DNA from: Pseudomonadota bacterium
GTDB lineage: Bacteria > Pseudomonadota > Gammaproteobacteria > Xanthomonadales > Rhodanobacteraceae
Assembly: GCA_018240565.1 (NCBI GenBank)
Contig: JAFEFO010000020.1
Coordinates: forward strand, 1-44,829
DNA length: 44,829 bases
Reading direction: 5' to 3'
Both the position numbers and the translations under genes were made by a program. The notes beneath the pieces are model-generated. The model ran no database searches, had not been told where the DNA came from, and was given only the letters and a program-made list of their open reading frames with translations. Below, in pieces: positions 24,971-34,531 of the stretch; within the stretch, counting starts at the first letter, position 1, and each line of letters opens with the position of its first letter.

Positions 24971-27433
24971 ATGAAGAAATACCGCACTACCCGATTCGGT
25001 CGCCGGCACGCGCTCGTTGCGCGCCTGCCGCTCGCCGCCGCCATTCATCTGGCATTCCTTGCGCCCGTGTTCGCCGCGGACGCCGACCAGGATGCGACGA
25101 CCACCACCACGGCGCCCAGAACCGCGGCGAAGGAAAAGACCAGCCAGTTGCAGACCATCACGGTAACCGCGCAAAAGCGCAGCGAGAACGAGCAGACCGT
25201 GCCGATCAGCATGAACGTGCTCAGCACCGACACGTTGCAGCAGATGAACGTCAAGAACCTCGACGACTACGTCAAGCTGTTGCCCAGCGTGGCCATCCAG
25301 AACCTGTACCTTGGATTCAGCCAGGTCTACATGCGCGGCGTCGCCAGCGGCAGCAACGGCAACCATTCCGGCCCGCTGCCGAGCGTGGGCATGTACCTGG
25401 ACGAGCAGCCGATCACCACGATCCAGGGCGCGCTGGACATGAACATCTACGACGTCGAGCGCGTCGAGGCACTGGCCGGCCCGCAAGGCACGCTGTATGG
25501 CGCCAGTTCCGAGTCCGGCACGATCCGCATCATCACCAACAAGCCCGATCCATCCGCGTTTTCCGCCAGCGCCAGCGCCGAGCTCAATACCATCGACCAT
25601 GGCGGCATCGGCTACGTCACCGAGGGTTACGTCAACCTGCCGATTTCGTCGAATGCGGCGCTGCGCATGGTCGGCTGGAGCAAGACCGATGCCGGCTACA
25701 TCGACAACGTCTACGGCACGCGCACCTACACCGGAACGTATCCGGATGGCGTCGGCCCGCCACTGGCCGGCACGCCGATCCCGCCGATCACCGTCAACAA
25801 CGCCGATCGCGTCAAGGACCACTACAACGACGCCGACACGCGCGGCGGCCGCGCCGCGCTCAAGGTCGATCTCAACGAGGACTGGTCGATCATGCCAACG
25901 GTGGCCGGCCAGACCCAGCACGCCAACGGCATCAATGCCTTCGATCCGGGCGTGGGCGACCTCAAGCTCACGCATTTCTTCCCGGAAAATTTCGACGACC
26001 GTTGGGTGCAGGCCGCGTTGACGGTGAAGGGCAAGATCGGCAATTTCGACCTCACCTATGCGGTGGCGCACCTCAACCGCGACGACCACTATTCGCAGGA
26101 TTACAGCGACTACGCATTCTGGTACGACACGCTCGCCGGCTACGGCGCCTACATCCACGACAACAACGGCAACCTGATCAATCCCGCGCAGCACATCATC
26201 GGCATCGACAAATACCGCAAGACCAGCAACGAGCTGCGCATCTCCTCGCCGGCCGAAAACCGCCTGCGCTTCGTCGCCGGCGTGTTCGACGAAGTGCAAT
26301 CGCACAACATCAACCAGCAATACATCATCCAGGGACTGGGCTCGGATCTGTCGGTGACCGGCTGGCCGAACACGTTGTGGTTGACGCAGCAGGACCGCAA
26401 GGACAACGACTACGCGGCGTTCGGCGAGGTCAATTACGACTTCACCGACAAGCTCACCGCCACTGTCGGCGCGCGCCGCTATCACACCGACAACGGCCTG
26501 AAGGGCTTCTACGGATTCTCGGCGGGTTACAGCAGCTCGCAGGGCGAGGCGACCTGTTTCACGCCACTGGCGCCTTTCGAAGGCGCGCCCTGCATGGACC
26601 TGGACAAGGACACCAAGGAAGACGGCACGCTCGGCAAGGTCAATTTCACCTACAAAATCGATGCCGACAGGATGATCTATGCAACCTGGTCGCAAGGCTT
26701 CCGCCCCGGCGGCATCAACCGGCGCGGTACGCTGCCGCCCTACAAATCCGATTCGCTGGACAACTACGAATTCGGCTGGAAGACGCAATGGCTGGACCAC
26801 CACCTGCTGTGGAACGGCGCGGTGTTCCAGGAAAACTGGAAGAATTTCCAGTTCTCGCTGCTGGGCCAGAACGGCCTGACCGAAATCCGCAACGCCAACA
26901 ACGCGCGCATTCGCGGCCTGGAAACGAGCCTGGGGTGGGCCGTCACCTACAACCTGACGCTCACCGCCGGACTTGCGTTGTACGACGCCGTGCTGACCGA
27001 AAACTATTGCGGCACCACCGACGCCAACGACCAACCCGTGACCAACTGCGCCGATCCGCAAGCACCCAGCGGCACACGCCTGCCGCTGACCGCCAAGGAA
27101 AAAGGCAACCTCACCGCGCGTTACAGCTTCGATTTCCACGGCATGGACAGTTACCTGCAGGCGGCCGGATTTTTCGAAGGGCGCCGTGGCACGGATTTGC
27201 GCATTGCGGAAAACGCGATCATCGGCGACATGCCCGGCTACGGCACGGTGGATCTTTCCGCGGGTTTCAAGAAGAACCTGTGGTCGTTCGATTTCTACCT
27301 GAAGAACGCCTTCGACAATCGTGGCCAGCTTGCACGCTATGCCGAGTGCGCAATCGACACTTGCGGCGCGCAGACCTACATCGTGCCGGTGCAACCGCGC
27401 ACGATAGGGTTCCGCGTCACCCGCGATTTTTAG
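24971..27433 (+). CDS. TonB-dependent outer-membrane receptor
   Basis: The 820-residue precursor has a long basic signal peptide ending PVFAAD. A TonB box (LQTITVTAQKR, about 60-70) follows, then a plug domain with VYMRGVASGSNGNHSG and VERVEALAGPQGTLYGASSE, and a beta-barrel ending in aromatic Phe (GFRVTRDF). ATWSQGFRPGGINRRG is a typical late-barrel strand. It should import a ligand using TonB energy, but the substrate is not evident. The type resembles the broad receptor group used for plant or aromatic compounds and vitamins rather than a recognised siderophore receptor. A clear terminator follows. Confidence 0.93.
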   Translation: MKKYRTTRFGRRHALVARLPLAAAIHLAFLAPVFAADADQDATTTTTAPRTAAKEKTSQLQTITVTAQKRSENEQTVPISMNVLSTDTLQQMNVKNLDDYVKLLPSVAIQNLYLGFSQVYMRGVASGSNGNHSGPLPSVGMYLDEQPITTIQGALDMNIYDVERVEALAGPQGTLYGASSESGTIRIITNKPDPSAFSASASAELNTIDHGGIGYVTEGYVNLPISSNAALRMVGWSKTDAGYIDNVYGTRTYTGTYPDGVGPPLAGTPIPPITVNNADRVKDHYNDADTRGGRAALKVDLNEDWSIMPTVAGQTQHANGINAFDPGVGDLKLTHFFPENFDDRWVQAALTVKGKIGNFDLTYAVAHLNRDDHYSQDYSDYAFWYDTLAGYGAYIHDNNGNLINPAQHIIGIDKYRKTSNELRISSPAENRLRFVAGVFDEVQSHNINQQYIIQGLGSDLSVTGWPNTLWLTQQDRKDNDYAAFGEVNYDFTDKLTATVGARRYHTDNGLKGFYGFSAGYSSSQGEATCFTPLAPFEGAPCMDLDKDTKEDGTLGKVNFTYKIDADRMIYATWSQGFRPGGINRRGTLPPYKSDSLDNYEFGWKTQWLDHHLLWNGAVFQENWKNFQFSLLGQNGLTEIRNANNARIRGLETSLGWAVTYNLTLTAGLALYDAVLTENYCGTTDANDQPVTNCADPQAPSGTRLPLTAKEKGNLTARYSFDFHGMDSYLQAAGFFEGRRGTDLRIAENAIIGDMPGYGTVDLSAGFKKNLWSFDFYLKNAFDNRGQLARYAECAIDTCGAQTYIVPVQPRTIGFRVTRDF

Positions 27434-27456
27434 GATTCGTCCTGGTGGAAATGAAC

Positions 27457-27485
27457 AAGCCCGGCGCAAGGCCGGGCTTTTTTTT
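27457..27485 (+). terminator. intrinsic terminator after the TonB-dependent receptor
   Basis: AAGCCCGGC-GCAAG-GCCGGGCTT followed by an eight-base T run is a strong rho-independent terminator. Its T run reaches the convergent clpB stop codon. Confidence 0.95.
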
Positions 27486-30073
27486 CATGCCGTGGATTTC
27501 GCGAAGACGAGTCGTCCGCCCGCCGCATCCACGTTAACCGTATCGCCCGGCTGGAACTGGCCTTCGAGGATCGCCTTGGCCAACGGGTTTTCCAGTTGCT
27601 GCTGGATCGCCCGCTTGAGCGGACGCGCGCCGTAGACCGGATCGAAGCCGATGTTGCCGAGCAGGTCGAGCGCCTTTTCAGTCAGCGACAGGGTGAGTTG
27701 GCGTTCCGACAATCGCTTCGCCAATCCGGCACACTGGATGCGAGCGATTGCGCGGATCTGCGCCTTGTCCAGCGCGCGAAACACGACGATCTCATCGAGG
27801 CGGTTGATGAACTCGGGGCGGAAATGCGCCTGCACCACGCCCATCACGGCTGCCTTCATCTTGGTGTAGTCCTCGTCGGAGTCGCCGGCGTATTCCTGGA
27901 TCTGCGCCGAGCCCAGGTTCGAGGTCATCACGATTACGGTGTTGCGGAAATCCACGGTGCGGCCCTGGCCGTCGGTCAGGCGTCCATCGTCGAGCACCTG
28001 CAGCAAGACGTTGAAGACGTCGTGGTGCGCCTTCTCGACTTCATCGAGCAGGATCACGCTATACGGGCGCCGGCGCACGGCCTCGGTGAGGTAGCCGCCT
28101 TCTTCGTAGCCGACATAACCCGGCGGCGCACCGATCAGGCGCGCGACCGAGTGCTTTTCCATGAACTCGCTCATGTCGATGCGCACGAGCGCCTCGGTCG
28201 AGTCGAACAGGAACTCGGCCAGCGCCTTGCACAATTCGGTTTTGCCCACGCCGGTGGGGCCCAAGAACAGGAACGAACCGTTCGGCCTGTTCGGATCGGA
28301 TAGCCCCGCGCGCGCGCGCCGGATCGCGTCCGCGACCGCGTGCACGGCTTCGTCCTGACCGACCACTCGCCGGTGCAACTCGTCTTCCATGCGCAGCAAT
28401 TTGTCGCGCTCGCCTTCGAGCATCTTCGACACCGGAATACCGGTCCAGCGCGCGACGACCTGGGCGATTTCCTCGGCGGTCACGCGCTGCTGCAACAGCT
28501 TGAAGCCTTTCGCTTCGGCTTCCTGTGCCGCGGCCAGCTGCTTTTCCAACTGGGGAATTTTCCCGTATTGGATTTCGGCCACTTTCGCCAGATCGCCGTG
28601 GCGTTGCGCGGATTCGATTTCCCCGCGCAAAGCCTCGATCTGCTCCTTGATCTTGGTGGTGCCCTGCACCGCCGCCTTCTCGGCCTTCCAGACTTCATTC
28701 AAGTCGGAAAACTCGCGGTCGAGCTTGGCGATGTCGGCTTCCAGATCGGCGAGGCGCTGTCTGGATTCCTTGTCCTTTTCCTTCTTCAGCGCCTCGCGCT
28801 GGATCTTCAACTGGATCAGCCGACGTTCGAGGCGATCCAATTCCTCCGGCTTGGAATCGATCTCCATGCGGATGCGCGACGCCGCCTCGTCCATGAGATC
28901 GATCGCCTTGTCCGGCAACTGGCGATCGGCGATGTAGCGGTTGGACAAGGTCGCCGCCGCGACGATGGCGGGATCGGTGATCTCCACGCCGTGATGCACG
29001 GCGTAGCGTTCCTTCAAGCCGCGCAGGATGGCGATGGTGTCCTCCACGCTCGGTTCGCCGACGAACACCTTCTGGAAGCGACGCTCCAGCGCGGCATCCT
29101 TTTCGATGTACTTGCGATACTCGTCGAGCGTGGTCGCGCCGATGCAATGCAGTTCGCCGCGCGCGAGCGCGGGCTTCAACATGTTGCCGGCGTCCATCGC
29201 GCCTTCGGCCTTGCCGGCACCGACCATGGTGTGCAATTCGTCGATGAACAGGATGACGTTGCCTTCCTCTTTCGCGAGGTCCTTCAACACGGCTTTCAGA
29301 CGCTCCTCGAACTCGCCGCGAAACTTCGCGCCCGCGATCAGGGCGCCCATATCCAATGCCAGCACACGGCGTCCGCGCAGGCCTTCGGGAACCTCGCCGT
29401 TGATGATGCGCTGGGCGAGGCCTTCGACGATCGCCGTCTTGCCCACCCCCGGTTCGCCGATCAACACCGGATTGTTCTTGGTGCGCCGTTGCAGCACCTG
29501 GATGACGCGGCGGATTTCCTCGTCGCGTCCAATCACGGGGTCGAGCTTGGATTTTTCCGCACGAGCGGTCAGGTCGATGGTGTATTTCTCCAGCGCCTGG
29601 CGCTGGTCCTCGGCATTTTCGCTTTGCACGTTTTCGCCTCCGCGCATTTTTTCGATCGCGCTTTCCAGATTCGCCTTGTTCGCGCCGCTGTCCTTCAGCG
29701 CGCGCCCCACCTCGCCCTTGTCGTCGAGCGCGGCGAGTACGAACAATTCGCTGGCGATGAAGGCATCGCCGCGCTGCTGCGCGAGTTTGTCGGTCAAGTT
29801 CAACAGGCGGGTCAGATCATTGCCGACATTGATATTGCCTTCCTGCCCGGCCACTTTCGGCAGCTTGTCCAGCGCCTGCGCGACGCGCGTGCGCAAGGCT
29901 TGCACATTGACGCCGGCCTGCGCGAGCAAGGGCACGGTCGAGCCGCCTTGCTGGTCGAGCAGCGCCGCCATCAGGTGCACGGGTTCGAGCATATTGTTGT
30001 CGCGCCCGACGGCGAGGGACTGGGCATCGGCCAGTGCCTGCTGAAAGCGCGAGGTGAGTTTGTCCATCCGCAT
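27485..30073 (-). CDS. clpB: disaggregase chaperone ClpB
   Basis: ClpB is the hexameric AAA+ motor that threads aggregated proteins together with DnaK. The 862-residue protein has an N-terminal double Clp-N domain (1-145). The first AAA module has GEPGVGKTA (206-214) and [11 protein letters not shown]. The coiled-coil M domain (about 400-530) is specific to ClpB among Clp ATPases. The second AAA module has GPTGVGKTE (about 606). There is no IGF/L ClpP-binding loop. [11 protein letters not shown] is the usual family start. A CTTGAAA heptamer lies upstream but without a matching -10. rluD-pgeF-clpB is a common order; here two genes intervene. Confidence 0.98.
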   Translation of the reverse strand: MRMDKLTSRFQQALADAQSLAVGRDNNMLEPVHLMAALLDQQGGSTVPLLAQAGVNVQALRTRVAQALDKLPKVAGQEGNINVGNDLTRLLNLTDKLAQQRGDAFIASELFVLAALDDKGEVGRALKDSGANKANLESAIEKMRGGENVQSENAEDQRQALEKYTIDLTARAEKSKLDPVIGRDEEIRRVIQVLQRRTKNNPVLIGEPGVGKTAIVEGLAQRIINGEVPEGLRGRRVLALDMGALIAGAKFRGEFEERLKAVLKDLAKEEGNVILFIDELHTMVGAGKAEGAMDAGNMLKPALARGELHCIGATTLDEYRKYIEKDAALERRFQKVFVGEPSVEDTIAILRGLKERYAVHHGVEITDPAIVAAATLSNRYIADRQLPDKAIDLMDEAASRIRMEIDSKPEELDRLERRLIQLKIQREALKKEKDKESRQRLADLEADIAKLDREFSDLNEVWKAEKAAVQGTTKIKEQIEALRGEIESAQRHGDLAKVAEIQYGKIPQLEKQLAAAQEAEAKGFKLLQQRVTAEEIAQVVARWTGIPVSKMLEGERDKLLRMEDELHRRVVGQDEAVHAVADAIRRARAGLSDPNRPNGSFLFLGPTGVGKTELCKALAEFLFDSTEALVRIDMSEFMEKHSVARLIGAPPGYVGYEEGGYLTEAVRRRPYSVILLDEVEKAHHDVFNVLLQVLDDGRLTDGQGRTVDFRNTVIVMTSNLGSAQIQEYAGDSDEDYTKMKAAVMGVVQAHFRPEFINRLDEIVVFRALDKAQIRAIARIQCAGLAKRLSERQLTLSLTEKALDLLGNIGFDPVYGARPLKRAIQQQLENPLAKAILEGQFQPGDTVNVDAAGGRLVFAKSTA

Positions 30074-30226
30074 ACGTCACCCAAAAAAGAAGGCGGCAGA
30101 TACGCCGCGAGATGGGCACTTAGTGCGGATCAGCCAGAGCCATTTCAAGGCTGTCCACGCGCCAGCGTCGCGGACGATCTAGCGCCGCGACGGCCGACTT
30201 CATGCGGATGGCGTTGACTGTGGAGA

Positions 30227-31120
30227 CTAAAGTTCTCCGGCCCAGGCCGTGCCCTTGAACCAGTAGTCGTCGCGCTGCTTGAGCCAGCCCGAGGCTTGCT
30301 CGAACACAATCCAGGCATTGACGACACGCATCAGGCTGGCATCGTCGAGCCGTGCCGCGACGCCGTGCGCGGTGCGCGCCAGTGGCGCGCCGTCCAGCAC
30401 GCGCAGTTTGTCGGCATGCGCCTGCGCCATGACTTCGGGCAAGGGCGATTCGGCCACATAGGCGACCAGCTTGCCGTCGAGCAGATCGGCCAGTGCCGCG
30501 CTCTCGGAGTCGACCGCGACCACCGCATCCGAGCCCAGCGCGTCGCGTGCATAGTCGAGCGTCAGCACACCCTTGCGCGCGCCGACTTTTGCGTTTGCAA
30601 GCGCGCGCAGTTCGGCCAGTCCGCCCTTGGGAAACTTGTCGCGATTGGCAACGACCTCGATGTTGAAACTACCGACCGCATCGCTGAACAGCACGTTGCG
30701 CGCACGCTGCGGCGTGATCGACAGGCCCGAGATGACCAGGTCGTATTCGTTGGCGCGCAAGCCGGACATCAGGTTTGGCCAGGAGTTTTCCACCAGTTGC
30801 AACTTCCAGCCCATGGCATCGGCGAAGCGATGCGCAAGATCGACCGAGTAACCGATCGGCTGGCCCTGCTTGTCGTGCATGACGAAAGGCGCATTGAGCG
30901 CAATGCCCACGCGCAGGCTGCCGCTCTTTTCGATCTTCGCCAGCGACGGCGTGCCGGTCAGGGACAGGCGTCTGGGCGGCGCAGGTTTCGCGGCAGCGGT
31001 CGCAGCAGCGGCAGCGGCCGCGTCGGGGACTTTCGCCTGCTCGGCGGCACCCGCGTGCGCGAGCACAAAGGCGCAAGCGGCGGCAATGGCAAGGATTGGT
31101 CGGGACAGTTTCTTGATCAT
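30227..31120 (-). CDS. periplasmic amino-acid-binding-like protein
   Basis: This 297-residue protein belongs to the solute-binding family 3 type. After a signal peptide (ending VLAHAGAAE) comes an Ala-rich linker. The ligand-binding lobes follow: LRVGIALNAPFVMHDKQGQPIGYSVDLAHRFA, WPNLMSGLRANEYDLVISGL and SITPQRARNVLFSDA. No ABC permease or ATPase genes lie nearby, so it may be an orphan binding protein or a sensor-like component. It starts ten bases after the DUF3011 gene, with GAGG nine bases before the ATG, and both are probably one transcript. Confidence 0.85.
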   Translation of the reverse strand: MIKKLSRPILAIAAACAFVLAHAGAAEQAKVPDAAAAAAATAAAKPAPPRRLSLTGTPSLAKIEKSGSLRVGIALNAPFVMHDKQGQPIGYSVDLAHRFADAMGWKLQLVENSWPNLMSGLRANEYDLVISGLSITPQRARNVLFSDAVGSFNIEVVANRDKFPKGGLAELRALANAKVGARKGVLTLDYARDALGSDAVVAVDSESAALADLLDGKLVAYVAESPLPEVMAQAHADKLRVLDGAPLARTAHGVAARLDDASLMRVVNAWIVFEQASGWLKQRDDYWFKGTAWAGEL

Positions 31121-31130
31121 GATGGTCGCC

Positions 31131-31805
31131 TCATTCGCGATAAAGGTCATAGCCGCTGCGGCCTTCGCCGACGAGGCGGATACCGTCGTTCGAGCGCACC
31201 ACCCCGTACTCGCGATTGCCGATCCAGGCCTGCGTGCCACGCATCTGGCCGTCGAAAATCATGCTGCCTTGCATGCCATCGATGCGACCATCCGGATCCA
31301 CCGCGATCTCGATGTCGGGGCCACCGGCGCGATCGCGTCCGGCGAAATGACCGATCGCCCATCCCGGCACGTTGACGCCGATATCGCGATTGCCGTTGTC
31401 GCCGTTGCCGTAATCGCGATAGCCATCGTTGTCGCGATGATGGTGGCCGCGATCCGCGCTCGAACTGATGATGGCACCCAGGATGACCGCCGCCGCCGCG
31501 CCGGCGACGACATCACCGCCGGAGTTGCGATGGCCGCCACCATGTTGCCCGCCACCGTATTCGAAGCGCGCGGCGCAACCGTTGTCCACCCAGATGCCGC
31601 GCTGATCGTAGCCCCAGCTGCGCCCGTAGTCGCACGAGGAGTTGGACATCTGTTGCACCAGCCGCACATTGTTCCAGGTGTCGGCATAGCAATACTGGTA
31701 GTGGTAGCCCGAGCTTCGGCATTCGAGCTCGCCACCTGCATTTGCCTGCATTGCCGTCAGCAACAGGCCCATTGCCGCAACCGCTACACATGTCTTGCGC
31801 ATCAT
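31131..31805 (-). CDS. DUF3011 secreted protein (single repeat)
   Basis: The 224-residue protein has a signal peptide (MMRKTCVAVAAMG...QANA) and one DUF3011-like repeat (CRSSGYHYQYCYA to GIWVDNGCAARFEYG), very like repeat 1 of the 22036-22611 protein. A Gly/Ala-rich segment (AGAAAAVILGAIISS) resembling a glycine-zipper follows. After it come a His/Asp/Asn-rich stretch and a C-terminal region with IGNREYGVVRSNDGIRLVG. A GGGAGG box lies seven bases before the first of two tandem ATGs. It heads a two-gene unit with the binding protein. Function unknown. Confidence 0.78.
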   Translation of the reverse strand: MMRKTCVAVAAMGLLLTAMQANAGGELECRSSGYHYQYCYADTWNNVRLVQQMSNSSCDYGRSWGYDQRGIWVDNGCAARFEYGGGQHGGGHRNSGGDVVAGAAAAVILGAIISSSADRGHHHRDNDGYRDYGNGDNGNRDIGVNVPGWAIGHFAGRDRAGGPDIEIAVDPDGRIDGMQGSMIFDGQMRGTQAWIGNREYGVVRSNDGIRLVGEGRSGYDLYRE

Positions 31806-31883
31806 CGATTCGCCTCCCGCGCGGATTCGCCCAATGCGGCGACACTACAACATTCCCGAAGCGATTGCATGCCGATACCGCGC

Positions 31884-32660
31884 TTAATCGATCCAGATCA
31901 AACTCGCAAAGCGCCCGCTGCGCGCGCCATCGCGGCGGTACGAATAAAAACGCGTATCGGTGAAAGTGTCGAAGCCGCCGCCGAAAATGCGCGTCAGGCC
32001 GAGCGCGGCAAGACGCCGTCGCGCCAGCGCGTACAAATCGCACTGCCAATGCCGCGGACGTGTCGCCGCGAACGCCGCACTCGCACCCGCATCGCGTTCG
32101 ACGAAGGCCGCGCGCACTTCGTCGCCGACTTCATACGATGCCGCGCCGATCGCCGGCCCGAGCCAGATCAACAGTTTCTCGCGCGGCGCTGCCATGCGTT
32201 CGAGGCAGCGCTCGATCACGCCAGCGGCGAGTCCGCGCCAGCCGGCGTGGATCGCGGCGATTTCCGAACCATCGCTCGCGCACACGAGGATCGGCAGGCA
32301 ATCGGCGGTCTGGATCGCAAGCACCACGCCGGGTGCGGACGTGAACGCCGCATCGCCCCCCTCTCCCGCCGCGCTGCGCGCGTCGACCTCTCCCACAGGG
32401 GGAGAGGTGAAAAGCGTGTTGAACTCGGCGACATCCGTGCCATGCACTTGATGCAACCAACGCGGCGCCGACGGCAAGGCGAAGGCGCGTTCGAGCAGGG
32501 CGCGATTGGCACGTACAGTGGCCTCTTCCTCGCCACTGCGCAGGCCGAGATTGAAGGCATCGTAAGGCGGCAGCGAATTACCCGGCAGGGTGCGCGTGGT
32601 CGTGAACGCGCGCACGCGCGGCGGCGCGGGCCAGTCGGGGACGAGGGTCGCCTCACGCAT
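31884..32660 (-). CDS. pgeF: purine nucleoside/peptidoglycan-editing multicopper-type protein PgeF (YfiH)
   Basis: The 258-residue protein is of the YfiH/YlmD (formerly laccase-like) family, linked to peptidoglycan precursor editing and nucleoside phosphorolysis. The metal ligands are His73 (QVHGTDV), Cys121 (TADCLPIL) and His138 (AIHAGWRG). Cys to His spacing equals that of E. coli YfiH, but the His73 to Cys121 distance is 48 residues instead of 36. The extra residues (about 84-101, [18 protein letters not shown]) are encoded by a palindromic repeat in frame. The start overlaps the rluD stop by eight bases, so they are coupled. Confidence 0.92.
   Translation of the reverse strand: MREATLVPDWPAPPRVRAFTTTRTLPGNSLPPYDAFNLGLRSGEEEATVRANRALLERAFALPSAPRWLHQVHGTDVAEFNTLFTSPPVGEVDARSAAGEGGDAAFTSAPGVVLAIQTADCLPILVCASDGSEIAAIHAGWRGLAAGVIERCLERMAAPREKLLIWLGPAIGAASYEVGDEVRAAFVERDAGASAAFAATRPRHWQCDLYALARRRLAALGLTRIFGGGFDTFTDTRFYSYRRDGARSGRFASLIWID
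32356..32409. repeat. palindromic repeat inserted in frame within pgeF
   Basis: The plus strand reads CCCCTCTCCCG, a GCGC-rich core, GTCGACCTC, then CACAGGGGGAGAGGTG. It matches the ruvC-ruvA intergenic repeat (18743-18796) at about 45 of 52 bases. It has no stop in the pgeF frame and encodes a Gly/Ala/Glu-rich loop between the first and second metal-binding motifs. Confidence 0.88.
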
Positions 32661-33621
32661 GCTGCTGCGTATCCGCGCGCAGCGCCGCGAGCAGCGCCTG
32701 CATGTCCGCGGGCATGTCCGCACTGACGCGGATCGCACGCCCGTCGGCGGGATGCGCGAATTCCAAAGCCTCGGCATGCAATGCCTGGCGCCGGAATCCG
32801 CGCATCGCTTCGGCCAGCTGCGGCGTCGCGCCCTTGGGCAGTTTCAAGCCCGCGCCGTAGGTCTGGTCGCCGAGCAGCGCATGCTTGACATGCGCCATGT
32901 GCACGCGAATCTGGTGGGTGCGCCCGGTTTCCAGGCGGCATTCGACGAGCGTATGCGCACGAAAACGTTCGCGCACCCGGTAGTGTGTGACCGCCGGCCT
33001 GCCCGCAGGTTCCTCGACGATGGCCTGGCGCAGCCGGTCGCGCGGATGCCGGCCGATCGGTGCGTCCACGCTGCCGCCGGCGATCATCGCGCCGTAGACG
33101 ATGGCGAGGTACTGGCGATGCATGTCGCGCGCCTGCAACTGCGCGATGAGCGCGGTGTGCGCGCGCAGGGAGCGGGCGACGACCATCACGCCGGACGTGT
33201 CCTTGTCCAGCCGATGCACGATGCCGGCGCGCGGCAGTTCCACGAGTTTGGGATCCCAATGCAACAAGGCGTTCTGCAGCGTTCCCGCCGGCTGGCCGGC
33301 GCCCGGATGCACGGTCAGGCCGGCCGGCTTGTTGACGACGATCACGTCAGCGTCCTCATAGCGCACGTCCAGTGCGATGGCTTCCGGCGCCATGGCCACC
33401 TCGGGCGCGAGTTCCGCGCGCAGGACGACTTCCTCGCCGCCGCGCACGATCTGGCGCGGCAGCGCCACGGCGCCGTCCACCAGGACGTCCCCGGCGCGGA
33501 TCCATGCAGTCAGGCGCGAGCGCGAATAGTCCGGGAACAGCCCGGCCAGCGCCTGGTCCAGGCGCCGTCCCGCCGATTCGGCCGGGATTCGGGTATGCAG
33601 GGGCGCGTCGGATCGATCCAT
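32653..33621 (-). CDS. rluD: 23S rRNA pseudouridine synthase RluD
   Basis: RluD makes pseudouridines in helix 69 of 23S rRNA. The 322-residue protein has an N-terminal S4 RNA-binding domain ([20 protein letters not shown]) and a RluA-type catalytic domain. The active-site motif is HRLDKDTSG, and its Asp is residue 139 from the chosen ATG, exactly as in E. coli RluD, which supports this start over an ATG nine codons earlier (33648). It is divergent from bamD and overlaps pgeF by eight bases. Confidence 0.96.
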   Translation of the reverse strand: MDRSDAPLHTRIPAESAGRRLDQALAGLFPDYSRSRLTAWIRAGDVLVDGAVALPRQIVRGGEEVVLRAELAPEVAMAPEAIALDVRYEDADVIVVNKPAGLTVHPGAGQPAGTLQNALLHWDPKLVELPRAGIVHRLDKDTSGVMVVARSLRAHTALIAQLQARDMHRQYLAIVYGAMIAGGSVDAPIGRHPRDRLRQAIVEEPAGRPAVTHYRVRERFRAHTLVECRLETGRTHQIRVHMAHVKHALLGDQTYGAGLKLPKGATPQLAEAMRGFRRQALHAEALEFAHPADGRAIRVSADMPADMQALLAALRADTQQHA

Positions 33622-33667
33622 GCTGAATGCCTTGTCGCGGTTTTTCATTCTTCTAACACGAATCCAG

Positions 33668-33673
33668 TATTAT
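33668..33673 (+). promoter_or_regulatory. candidate -10 box for bamD
   Basis: TATTAT lies 30 bases upstream of the bamD ATG in the short gap to divergent rluD. No good -35 matches at 16-18 bases upstream, so this is a weak call. Confidence 0.35.
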
Positions 33674-33703
33674 GGCGGTTTACCCCAGCGAAAACGCCAC
33701 CCC

Positions 33704-34519
33704 ATGCGATTTGCCACCTTGTCCAGGCTCTGCCTGCTGCTGCCGCTCGTCCTGCTTGCCGCCTGCCATCGCGGCGAACGCAAGAAGGACCTCGCCGAGA
33801 CCCTGCCGGTCGACCAGATGTACCAGGTGGCCAAGGCCGCGCTCGAAGACGGCGACCTGAGCAAGGCGATCAAGTACGACCAGCGCCTGATCGCGCGTTT
33901 CCCGTTCGGCGCGTACACCGAGCAGGCCACACTGGATCTGGCCTACGCGCAGTACAAGTCCGACAAGCGCGAAGACGCGTATTCCACGATCAACCGCTTC
34001 ATCAAGACGTATCCCGCGCAAAAGCACGTCGACTACGCCTACTACCTGCGCGGCGTGATCAACTTCGACCGCGACCGCGGTTTCCTCGACCGCTACGCCA
34101 ACCAGGACATGACCAAGCGCGACCAGGGCCACACCCTGCAGTCGTTCGAGGACTTCAACGACCTGCTCACGCGCTTCCCCGACAGCCGCTACGCCGCCGA
34201 CGCGCGCCAGCGCATGATCTACCTGCGCGACAACCTCGCCCGCGGCCAGCTCAACATCGCGCAGTTCTACCTGCGCGAGGGCGCCTACGTCGCCGCCGCC
34301 AATCGCGCCAAGGACATCATCGAACGCTACGAACGCACCCCGTCCGTCGGCGACGCGCTCGCCATCGAGGTCATTTCCTACAAGAAGCTCGGCCAGGACA
34401 AGCTCGCTGCCGACGCCGAACGCGTGCTCAAGCTCAACTACCCCAACCACCCGTACTTCGCCGGCAACTGGCCGAAGCATTCGCACTGGTGGTGGCGGAT
34501 GATTCCGTTCAGGGGTTGA
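33704..34519 (+). CDS. bamD: outer-membrane assembly lipoprotein BamD
   Basis: BamD is the essential lipoprotein of the BAM complex that inserts beta-barrels into the outer membrane. The 271-residue precursor has a lipobox (LLAAC; Cys18) and about five TPR units from residue 35 (MYQVAKAALEDGDLSKAIKY and FPFGAYTEQATLDLAYAQYK). YYLRGVINFDRDRGFLDRY is a family-typical segment. The signal peptide fixes the start (MRFATLSRLCLLLP). It is divergent from rluD, as in E. coli, and ends 12 bases before the convergent glycosyltransferase-like gene. Confidence 0.97.
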   Translation: MRFATLSRLCLLLPLVLLAACHRGERKKDLAETLPVDQMYQVAKAALEDGDLSKAIKYDQRLIARFPFGAYTEQATLDLAYAQYKSDKREDAYSTINRFIKTYPAQKHVDYAYYLRGVINFDRDRGFLDRYANQDMTKRDQGHTLQSFEDFNDLLTRFPDSRYAADARQRMIYLRDNLARGQLNIAQFYLREGAYVAAANRAKDIIERYERTPSVGDALAIEVISYKKLGQDKLAADAERVLKLNYPNHPYFAGNWPKHSHWWWRMIPFRG

Positions 34520-34531
34520 AGGCAGGGTCCG

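Noticed and set aside
24854..27469. 871-codon open frame on the minus strand opposite the TonB-dependent receptor
   Set aside because: The receptor frame has a signal peptide, TonB box, plug and aromatic C-terminus. The antisense product is low-complexity with no recognisable motif.
30111..30149. sigma-32 heat-shock promoter for clpB (CTTGAAA with GCCCATC)
   Set aside because: The two boxes are about 25 bases apart, against the usual 11-17, and no better -10 lies within range. Only the -35-like heptamer is good.
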